Positions 6,382 to 12,327 of a DNA stretch of 13,010 bases are shown here, in pieces (within the stretch, counting starts at the first letter, position 1; every line of letters starts with the position of its first letter). Position numbers and translations under genes: made by a program. The stretch is from Deltaproteobacteria bacterium (GTDB lineage Bacteria; Desulfobacterota; DSM-4660; Desulfatiglandales; Desulfatiglandaceae): NCBI GenBank assembly GCA_011051075.1, contig DREN01000295.1:1-13010 (forward strand), in the 5' to 3' direction. The notes under the pieces were generated by a model. The model worked only from the letters and a program-made list of their open reading frames with translations. It was not told where the DNA came from and ran no database searches.

Positions 6382-7245
6382 TCAGGCTGCCGCGGTTTTC
6401 TGCTGGACCGTGGCCTCTGTTCCAGGATAAACCCTGAAGATATCCCTGGGGCATTTTTCAACACATACCATACCGCATTCAGGGCCGAATGTCATACATT
6501 TTTCATGATCGATCTTCACCATATTCTCTTCCAGGGTCACGGCCTTTGCCGGACATGCCTTGACGCAGAGCCTGCACGAGATGCATCCCACCTGACAGAT
6601 CTGCTTTACGGCCTTGCCCGGGTCCCTGGTGCTGCACGGCACCCAGACCCGGGCCCCCGCGGGAATCAGTTCGATGATCTTCTTGGGGCAGACCCTGACA
6701 CAGGTCCCGCAGCCGACACACAGCCCGAAATCCACAACCGGAAAACCGTTTATCATGGTTATGGCATCAAAGGGACAGCTTTGGGCGCATTCCCCGGCCC
6801 CCACGCATGCAAAACGGCACGCGGAGGGCCCGCCAAAGGCCATTGATGCGGCAGTGCACGAGACGAATCCTATGTACTGGAGTTTTTCCCTAACCTTTCC
6901 TTCGATTCTTGAACACCGGACAGCGGCCACCAGATTCTCAACAGCGGCCATGGTCTTTCCCGTAATCTCGGCGACCGTTTCCGCCACCTCGGCCTTGCCC
7001 GGAAAACAGAGGTTGGGTGGGACATCGGGCTCGTTCACCACCGCTTCGGCATAGGCTTCACACCCTGGGAAGCCGCACCCACCTCACTGGGCCCCGGCCA
7101 GGATTTCCAGGACCTCTTCAACCTTGGGATTGGTTTGAACGGCGAACTTGTGGGCCGCAAGGGCGAGGCCGATCCCGAAGAAGAGACCGATACAACCCAA
7201 TACGGCCAGACCACCCAGGGCTAACTTTATCAACGTCGGATCCAT
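6382..7245 (-). CDS. rnfB: Rnf complex ferredoxin subunit RnfB, probable selenoprotein (TGA at 7086-7084 read as Sec54)
   Basis: RnfB carries electrons between soluble ferredoxin and the membrane part of the Rnf complex. Read from ATG 7245 through one in-frame TGA, the product is 287 residues and aligns as a whole: membrane anchor (about 6-30), KVEEVLEILAGAQ (41-53), then U54-G-G-C57-GFPG-C62...C80, which is the PF04060 4Fe-4S motif with its first cysteine replaced. Ferredoxin-type clusters follow: C143/147/153/157, C176/179/182/186, C221/224/227/231 and C250/257/261/265, plus C204 and C217. Without read-through the gene breaks into 53 residues and a headless part with a GTG (7041) that has no Shine-Dalgarno sequence. 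Both sides of the TGA are intact and in one frame, which argues against decay. GGGA lies 8 nt before the ATG. A point mutation or sequencing error from TGT/TGC remains the main alternative. Confidence 0.88.
7054..7086 (-). promoter_or_regulatory. Candidate bacterial SECIS element behind the rnfB UGA
   Basis: In the mRNA, 9 nt after UGA (7086-7084), GGCUUC (7074-7069) pairs perfectly with GAAGCC (7059-7054). Above a C-U mismatch, CA (7067-7066) pairs with UG (7062-7061), closing an apical loop GGG (7065-7063). The loop begins 18 nt after the UGA. Bacterial SECIS hairpins lie directly behind the Sec codon with one or more G in a small apical loop, at a distance of about 16-37 nt, so geometry and loop both fit recognition by SelB. 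The same bases code for a conserved peptide (GFPGCEA), so part of the pairing could be chance. Confidence 0.62.
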
Positions 7246-7299
7246 TTCAGTTTCCCAGATTCATAATGAAGTCGAGGGCATTAAGACAAAATGACAGAA

Positions 7300-7322
7300 G
7301 GGCAGGGCCTATCCCTGAGCCC
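7300..7322 (-). other. Hairpin and orphan Shine-Dalgarno sequence in the rnfA-rnfB gap
   Basis: The 91 bp between rnfA and rnfB are by far the largest gap between genes of the rnf block proper. On the transcribed strand GGG (7322-7320) and CAGGG (7317-7313) pair with CCCTG (7307-7303) and CCC (7302-7300), around a 5-nt loop with a 2-nt bulge; the following bases to about 7283 are T-rich. Just before it, AGGAGGT (7331-7325) is a perfect ribosome site with no start codon at a usable distance. An attenuator or processing site before rnfB is possible. Confidence 0.4.
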
Positions 7323-7336
7323 TAACCTCCTAAACC

Positions 7337-8299
7337 CTAAAAAATAGACATCCCTGAAAAGCCCAAAAAAGCCAGAGCGAACAACCCTGCCAGCACAAAG
7401 GCTATGGGAAGCCCCCGGTACGTGGGCGGGACGTTTGCCAGTTCCAGTCTTTCACGTACAGAGGACATGAGAAAAAGGGCAATCAAAAACCCTAATCCCG
7501 CACCAAGTGAGAGCATGAGGCTTTCCCATGCGTTATACTGGTTATCCGCAAGGATCAAGGGGACGGCTATTATGATGCAGTTTGCAATAACCAGAACCAG
7601 GTAAACGCCAAAGGCCTTAAACAGGACCGGGTTGACCTTTCTCAGAACCGTGTCCACTGCCTGAACCGATAGAGAGACCAGCCCGATAAACACCACTATC
7701 TGGAGAAAGTCAAGCCTGTAGGGCTGGAGGATAAACTGATAGATGAACCAGGAGATCATGGCGCTTGCCACCATGACCATGGTGAAGGTTATCCCCATTC
7801 CCACTGCAGTGGACTTCCTCTGGGATGTTCCGAAAAACACGCACAGCCCCAGATACTTTGTGAACACAAAGTTGTTGATGATCATGGCGCCTATGAGGAT
7901 TGAAAAAAGATATCCCAGGTAAAACTTCTTTACGTTGAGGATGGCAGAGCCAAGGGATTTTCCCCCATGGGAAATATTGGCAGCGGTCAGTATATGCGGT
8001 TGATTTTTATTCAGATCGTCCTCGAAAATGAGCGTAACCTTCTTATGATCTGCGCTGATGGATATATCTTTTATTATCAGTCGAATATCCGGGTCAGGCT
8101 TTTCGAAGACAGTGTAGTTGGCGGGGTTTCTGGCCCAGGACTCGTCCACGGCCCCTGCAAACTCGATGAGGATCTTGTCGGCATCCTTGAAGGCCGTCTT
8201 TTTCACAAAGGGGTGTTCAGACCTGCAACCTCCCAGCAGGAACAGGCTGATTATCAGCAGGACGGTCAGGTATATGCTCTTGCGTACAGAGAATATCAT
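7337..8299 (-). CDS. rnfA: Rnf complex membrane subunit RnfA with N-terminal lipoprotein/Ig-like extension
   Basis: A 320-residue protein; ordinary RnfA has about 190. The C-terminal part (about 127-320) is a full RnfA with six hydrophobic segments; it holds the two cysteines expected to bind the intramembrane 2Fe-2S cluster shared with RnfE: C153 in YLGLCVFFG and C241 in ANCII. The first 125 residues are extra: a hydrophobic signal with lipobox-like LLGGC (C25), then about 40-118 a beta-rich region (ILIEFAGAVD, NPANYTV, KVTLIFEDDL, ANISHGGKSL) resembling SbsA/Big-type Ig-like domains. RnfA is reported to have its N-terminus on the periplasmic side, so an exported domain there is possible. 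ATG 8299 overlaps the rnfE stop by 4 bp (ATGA), which fixes the start at the lipoprotein signal; no strong ribosome site is seen. That the fusion is real follows from one uninterrupted frame; the role of the domain is unknown. Confidence 0.9.
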   Translation of the reverse strand: MIFSVRKSIYLTVLLIISLFLLGGCRSEHPFVKKTAFKDADKILIEFAGAVDESWARNPANYTVFEKPDPDIRLIIKDISISADHKKVTLIFEDDLNKNQPHILTAANISHGGKSLGSAILNVKKFYLGYLFSILIGAMIINNFVFTKYLGLCVFFGTSQRKSTAVGMGITFTMVMVASAMISWFIYQFILQPYRLDFLQIVVFIGLVSLSVQAVDTVLRKVNPVLFKAFGVYLVLVIANCIIIAVPLILADNQYNAWESLMLSLGAGLGFLIALFLMSSVRERLELANVPPTYRGLPIAFVLAGLFALAFLGFSGMSIF

Positions 8300-8922
8300 C
8301 TCTTTTCAGCCCTTTTCTTCCGGTTATAGACCAGTTCCACGTAGTTGAACATGGCCATCATTATGCCCACACAGAAGAACCCCGCTGCAGGCAGGACAAA
8401 GAAGAGAAGAGGCCGGAACCCCAGAACATCGTGTCCCAGGATGGTCCCCATGCCCAAGAGCTCTCTCACAAAGCCTATGGCCATCATGCCGAACATAAAC
8501 CCGAGGCCCATGCCCACGCCGTCCCAGAAGGAGGAGGTAACGGAGTTTTTGCACGCAAAGATCTCCAGCCTCATGGTTATGATGGCAAAGGCCACGATCA
8601 GTTTGACAAAGATCCCCATCTCCTTGTAGGCCGCTGGCAGAAAGGCCGCCAGGACCAGGTCTATGACTGTCACCCAGGTGGCAATGGTAAGGGTATAGGT
8701 GGGGATTCTGATCCTTGGATGGATGTAGTTCTTGATAAGGGAAATGGTGCAACTGGAAAAGACCTGCACAAACAGGACTGCGATCCCCAGCATAATCCCG
8801 TTCATGACCGTGGTGCTGATGCCCACCGCCGGGCACATGGATAGGGCTAAACGAAATATCGGATTTTCGTTGAGGATTCCGTTGGTGAACAACTGAAAAT
8901 TTGTCTTTGTGGTGGCGGGCAA
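8296..8922 (-). CDS. rnfE: Rnf complex membrane subunit RnfE
   Basis: A 208-residue polytopic protein, paired with RnfA in the membrane core of the Rnf complex around a 2Fe-2S cluster. Family features: FTNGILNENPIFRLALSMCPAVG (12-34) with the first cluster cysteine C30, then SFWDGVGMGLGFMFGMM (131-147) and FVRELLGMGTILG (151-163). Six hydrophobic segments are present. Odd: the usual second ligand, in NCIIxGRAEAFA, is replaced; the segment reads AFAIITMRLEIFACKN (111-126), with Ala113 where the cysteine should be and a new cysteine at 124. The start is TTG 8922, chosen because GAGGAA (8934-8929) lies 6 nt before it and no ATG or GTG occurs between the upstream in-frame stop and the conserved region. 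It begins 31 bp after rnfG and overlaps rnfA by 4 bp. Confidence 0.93.
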   Translation of the reverse strand: MPATTKTNFQLFTNGILNENPIFRLALSMCPAVGISTTVMNGIMLGIAVLFVQVFSSCTISLIKNYIHPRIRIPTYTLTIATWVTVIDLVLAAFLPAAYKEMGIFVKLIVAFAIITMRLEIFACKNSVTSSFWDGVGMGLGFMFGMMAIGFVRELLGMGTILGHDVLGFRPLLFFVLPAAGFFCVGIMMAMFNYVELVYNRKKRAEKR

Positions 8923-8953
8923 TCTCTTTTCCTCAGCGTCTACTGCGTTTATA

Positions 8954-9868
8954 CTAAAAGGCTACTGGTATGTGCTGCTCCGAGATAAGGCTGTCAAGCC
9001 TGTTCATCCGGTAGGCAAATTTTTTGATAATATTCTTCACCCCGTCGGTCACGGCCTTGCTGGAGATGGTGGCTCCGGTCAGGGCGTAGATGTCCCTGTC
9101 CTGATACTTGCTGCGAATGGTATCAACAACTCCCTTTGGCAGAGGGGTCCCATCGCCTTTTCCCGCCTCCAGATATCTCTTGTACTCCTTGGGGAGGGGC
9201 TCTTTGGTCACGTTGATATTCTTGATCTTTTCAAAGGATTTCCCCTTGAACTGATTCTTGAAGTAGTCCTGCTTGATTTCAGCGCCGAGCCCCGGATCTT
9301 CCTCATGTTCCATTATCTCCAGGCCGATAATCTCAAAGGAGGGATCAATGGCCAGGATTACCTGTATAAAGGTCTTGAAACCGGGAAACTTGCCGGGCAG
9401 GAGGTAGGCCAGCCGTTTCTTACCCAGTCTTGCGATAATTGTGGAATCAGAGTAAACAAAGGTCCGGGGCGGTTTGAGCACCGCCTTGAGGGCAGAGGCC
9501 CTCTCCACGGCCTCCTGGGCCTTTTCAGGTGTAATATCAAGCTTGAACCGGTCCACGAACTGTCCGTCCAGATCCATCACCACGAGCTGGTACCGTACCG
9601 CTTCATTTCCTGTTACCGGGACCATGTAGCCCAGGGTTCTGACGTCGCCGTCTTCGATGATATACCTGTAAACGGTGTAGAGCCTCAGGTCGGACGGGGC
9701 CGGATGCGCCTCTGTGTACCCAAGGAGACCGAGCATGGCGTTCTGAACGTTCACGTGCTCGTTATGCCTCTTGGCCTTATCGGTGACGATGAACACCGAT
9801 CCCATGACCAGGGCGGCAATCAGGCATGAAACGGTCAGCCCCAGGGTTATGCGGATGATCTCTTTCAT
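8954..9868 (-). CDS. rnfG: Rnf complex FMN-binding subunit RnfG, enlarged
   Basis: A 304-residue protein, about 100 more than common RnfG. One N-terminal membrane helix (about 5-27) anchors a periplasmic FMN-binding domain. EHEEDPGLGAEIKQDYFKNQF (188-208) and ALTGATISSKAVTDGV (262-277) are the family signatures; T267 of the TGAT motif is the expected threonine to which ApbE links FMN. The extra length lies before this: residues 78-115 (TLGYMVPVTGN...LVVMDLDGQF) look like a weaker version of 152-190 (RLAYLLPGKFPG...VILAIDPSFEI), suggesting a duplicated half-domain. ATG 9868 is chosen over the longer frame because it overlaps the rnfD stop as ATGA, has AGGTG upstream and places the helix at the N-terminus. 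Confidence 0.94.
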   Translation of the reverse strand: MKEIIRITLGLTVSCLIAALVMGSVFIVTDKAKRHNEHVNVQNAMLGLLGYTEAHPAPSDLRLYTVYRYIIEDGDVRTLGYMVPVTGNEAVRYQLVVMDLDGQFVDRFKLDITPEKAQEAVERASALKAVLKPPRTFVYSDSTIIARLGKKRLAYLLPGKFPGFKTFIQVILAIDPSFEIIGLEIMEHEEDPGLGAEIKQDYFKNQFKGKSFEKIKNINVTKEPLPKEYKRYLEAGKGDGTPLPKGVVDTIRSKYQDRDIYALTGATISSKAVTDGVKNIIKKFAYRMNRLDSLISEQHIPVAF

Positions 9869-10920
9869 TGCTGAGCACCTTTTTGAGGGGCAAAACGCCT
9901 GGGCCTGAACCATTCCTCCAGTGCGGGCACCACCGGGTTCATGAGTAGAATGGCATAGCAAACCCCTTCCGGGTATCCTCCCTTGAGACGGATGAGGACG
10001 GTCAGCGCCCCCACACCGGCGCCGAAAATAAGCTTTGCCGTGGCTTGTGAGGGGGATGTCACGTAATCGGTGGCCATGAAAAAGGCGCCCAGCATGAGCC
10101 CTCCTGAAAGCACGGCCAGCAGAGGATTTCCCGTAAAGAGGGTCTTTCCACCGAAGGCCCAGGTGAGTAATGCAACGGTGACGATCACCGATACCGGTAT
10201 ATGCCAGGTAATATATCTCCTGTAGATAAGGTAAAGGCCCCCGAGCAGGATAAGTATTGCAGATGTCTCACCGATGCATCCGGGCCTCCAGCCCACCAGG
10301 AAATCGCCGTATATGGCAGGCATGGACCCAAATTTTTCCATCAGGGCGCTGGGACCGTAATGCTTGAGGATATATAGTGGCGTGGCCGTGGTAACCGCAT
10401 CCACTGCAGGTCCCATGTACCTGAAGATCGCCCCGTCACGGATAGGCGGGAGCCAGGCGGAGGTCATGGCCACGGGAAAGGTTGCCATGAGGAATGCCCT
10501 GCCTATGAGGGCCGGGTTAAATATATTGAACCCTATCCCCCCCAATAGATGTTTGGCCACGTAAATGGCCATGACAGCGCCAAGGATGGGTATCCAGTAG
10601 GGGACCCCTGGAGGGATCACGTAGGCCATGAGGAGTCCTGTAATCACGGCGCTTCCATCCTTGATCGTAACGGGACGATGGAGGAGCTTCTGGGAGATTG
10701 CCTCGACCGCGGCACAGCTTGCGACGCTGATGATGCTGATGATGAGGGTCTGGATGCCAAAAATAAAGATGGAGAGGATGAGCGGCGGAAGGAGGCAGGC
10801 CACCACGGTCCACATGATCTTTTCAACGGACTGGCCGCTCTTAACATGGGGGGATACCGATACGGTCAAGAGCGGGAGATCGTTGGAAGGAGTCAGTCTG
10901 TTTCTTGCTTCCTTTTCGAT
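9865..10920 (-). CDS. rnfD: Rnf complex membrane flavoprotein RnfD
   Basis: RnfD is a polytopic inner-membrane subunit carrying covalent FMN and riboflavin and is part of the ion-translocating core. Conserved segments: LTVSVSPHVKSG (from residue 18), PPGVPYWIPILGAVMAIYVAKHLLGGIGFNIFNPALIGRAFL (about 103-144), DAVTTATPLYILK (174-186), where T180 is the expected FMN-linked threonine, and MATDYVTSP near 300. About nine to ten hydrophobic segments. With the start at ATC 10920 the length is 351, normal for the family. The start is a problem: no ATG, GTG or TTG follows the good Shine-Dalgarno AAGGAG (10933-10928) at normal distance, while ATC lies 7 nt after it. A TTG at codon 18 has no ribosome site. 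The frame is open upstream within rnfC, from a GTG at 11022. It lies 17 bp after rnfC and overlaps rnfG by 4 bp. Confidence 0.92.
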   Translation of the reverse strand: MEKEARNRLTPSNDLPLLTVSVSPHVKSGQSVEKIMWTVVACLLPPLILSIFIFGIQTLIISIISVASCAAVEAISQKLLHRPVTIKDGSAVITGLLMAYVIPPGVPYWIPILGAVMAIYVAKHLLGGIGFNIFNPALIGRAFLMATFPVAMTSAWLPPIRDGAIFRYMGPAVDAVTTATPLYILKHYGPSALMEKFGSMPAIYGDFLVGWRPGCIGETSAILILLGGLYLIYRRYITWHIPVSVIVTVALLTWAFGGKTLFTGNPLLAVLSGGLMLGAFFMATDYVTSPSQATAKLIFGAGVGALTVLIRLKGGYPEGVCYAILLMNPVVPALEEWFRPRRFAPQKGAQQ

Positions 10921-10933
10921 GGTGCTACTCCTT
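10918..10933 (-). promoter_or_regulatory. rnfD ribosome binding site with possible AUC start codon
   Basis: On the transcribed strand AAGGAG (10933-10928), 7 spacer bases and ATC (10920-10918) stand where an ordinary start site would be, just after the rnfC stop (10940-10938). AUC is a very weak but possible initiator; AUU in infC is the known precedent for near-cognate starts. A change of ATG to ATC in the sequenced strain, or a read error, gives the same picture. Confidence 0.5.
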
Positions 10934-10937
10934 GGTC

Positions 10938-12260
10938 CTATTTCTTCGCCTTCATCTTTCCCAGGCGGATAAACTGTACCAGTGGCCGTTTCGCAGGACA
11001 GGTATAGGCGCAGCACCCGCACTCAAAACACTCAAAAACCCCGAACCGGGAGGTGTCTTCCGGCCGTCCCGCCTCCACGTAAACCCCGATTTCGTTTGGA
11101 GAAAGGCCCATGGGGCAAACGTCCAGGCACCATCCGCAACGAATACACTGTCCGTGAGGCCGCGTGTCTATCTCCTCTTCCGTCAGGAAGAGGACCCCCG
11201 AGGTGGTCTTGGTGACCGGAATATCCAGGGTCGGGATGGCGAAGCCCATCATGGGCCCGCCCATGACCACCTTTGCCAAACCAGGCCCCGTTCCGCCCAG
11301 AAAGGCCACGATATCACTGAGTCTGGTGCCGATCTTGACCAGGAGATTTGCCTGCCGAGCAATACCTTTCCCTGAAATGGTGATGATCTTCTCGTACAGG
11401 GGTTTCCCAAGCGCCACGGCATCGTAAATGGCCTTGGTGGTCCCCACGTTCTGGACTAAGGTGCCCACGTCAAAGGGGAGGCCGAAACCGGGAACCCGGC
11501 GGCCGGTGATGCTCTCTATCAACTGTTTTTCCGACCCCTGGGGGTACTTTACCTGCACGGGGTCTACGGAGATGGTAAGGCCGTCGGAAGCGAGCCCGGC
11601 CGCTGCCTTTCTCAGGGCGTCAATGGCATCGGGCTTGTTCGCCTCGATTCCTATATGACACCTGGTTATACCGAGAATATGGAGGATGATCTCCGCCCCT
11701 TCAATGATCTCTTCCGGGTGTTCCACCATGAGCCGGTGATCGGTGGTGAGATAGGGCTCGCACTCCGCCCCGTTCAGTATGAGGGTGTCCACCTTTGCCT
11801 CAGGAGGGGGTGAGAGCTTTACATGGGTGGGGAATCCAGCCCCGCCGATTCCCACTATCCCTGCCCTTTTTACCCTTTCAAGCAGTTGATCTCTTGAAAG
11901 TCCTCTCCAGTTAGAGGCGGGCCACTCCCTTGGCTCGGCCTCCTGGTCTGTCTCCAGTATGATCGACGGGACACTTACCGATACAGGGTGGGCAGAGGTG
12001 GCAATGTTTTTCACCTTTCCTGTGACACTGGCATGGACACTGGCTCCCAGCCCCTTTGCCACCTCGCCGATCAGGTCGCCTTCATTTATCAGGTCCTTCT
12101 TCTTGACAACAGGTTTACAGGAGGTTCCAAAATGCTGTGACAGGAGGATTTCAACCTCCCGGGGGATGGGAACTGTTTCAACCGGTAGATGCCCGGTGAG
12201 GGTTTTTGATTCAGGGGGATGAATCCCGCCCTTGGGAAATGTCAGTAAGGGGCCGTTCAT
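10938..12260 (-). CDS. rnfC: Rnf complex NADH-binding subunit RnfC
   Basis: A 440-residue peripheral subunit on the cytoplasmic face that exchanges electrons with NAD(H) through FMN and two 4Fe-4S clusters. Domains in order: the RnfC N-terminal fold FPKGGIHPPESK (8-19), the biotinyl-like region with INEGDLIGE and HASVTGKVKNI (58-86), the NADH/FMN fold with GIGGAGFPTHVK (137-148), NGAECEPYLTTDHRLM (163-178), KYPQGSEKQLI (238-248), VGGPMMGF-type VMGGPMMGF (332-340), and ferredoxin-like clusters C372/375/378/382 and C411/414/417/421. It lacks the long Ala/Lys-rich C-terminal tail of gammaproteobacterial RnfC. The ATG has no strong Shine-Dalgarno sequence. It is the first rnf gene, 67 bp after ribF; that gap shows a CTGACAT pair 13 bp apart and no convincing terminator or promoter, so the main promoter may lie upstream of ribF. 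Confidence 0.97.
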   Translation of the reverse strand: MNGPLLTFPKGGIHPPESKTLTGHLPVETVPIPREVEILLSQHFGTSCKPVVKKKDLINEGDLIGEVAKGLGASVHASVTGKVKNIATSAHPVSVSVPSIILETDQEAEPREWPASNWRGLSRDQLLERVKRAGIVGIGGAGFPTHVKLSPPPEAKVDTLILNGAECEPYLTTDHRLMVEHPEEIIEGAEIILHILGITRCHIGIEANKPDAIDALRKAAAGLASDGLTISVDPVQVKYPQGSEKQLIESITGRRVPGFGLPFDVGTLVQNVGTTKAIYDAVALGKPLYEKIITISGKGIARQANLLVKIGTRLSDIVAFLGGTGPGLAKVVMGGPMMGFAIPTLDIPVTKTTSGVLFLTEEEIDTRPHGQCIRCGWCLDVCPMGLSPNEIGVYVEAGRPEDTSRFGVFECFECGCCAYTCPAKRPLVQFIRLGKMKAKK

Positions 12261-12327
12261 ACGTATGTCAGGTCCATGTCAGCAAAATGGTTTCTCTTTG
12301 AGATTCCTCGACTCCGTGTAGTGGAAA

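Noticed and set aside
6382..7041. A shorter rnfB starting at GTG 7041
   Set aside because: It would drop the membrane anchor and half of the N-terminal iron-sulfur motif, and no Shine-Dalgarno sequence lies before that GTG; the conserved RnfB sequence continues upstream through the TGA to ATG 7245.
7084..7245. rnfB as a pseudogene broken by a nonsense mutation
   Set aside because: No other stop or frameshift occurs, the reading frame is conserved on both sides, the rest of the operon is intact and the stop falls exactly on a cysteine codon position with a SECIS-like hairpin behind it. Kept as the main alternative, not as the call.
8909..9829. A 306-codon plus-strand open frame
   Set aside because: It is antisense to rnfG, shows no family signature or ribosome site, and the minus-strand frame there is a clear RnfG.
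9869..9961. Extended rnfG start at 9961
   Set aside because: The added residues lie inside rnfD, have no hydrophobic or conserved character, and would push the membrane anchor inward; ATG 9868 has an ATGA overlap and a ribosome site.
12261..12327. A promoter for rnfC in the ribF-rnfC gap
   Set aside because: TTGCTG and two CTGACAT copies are present, but no -35/-10 pair with proper spacing could be supported.
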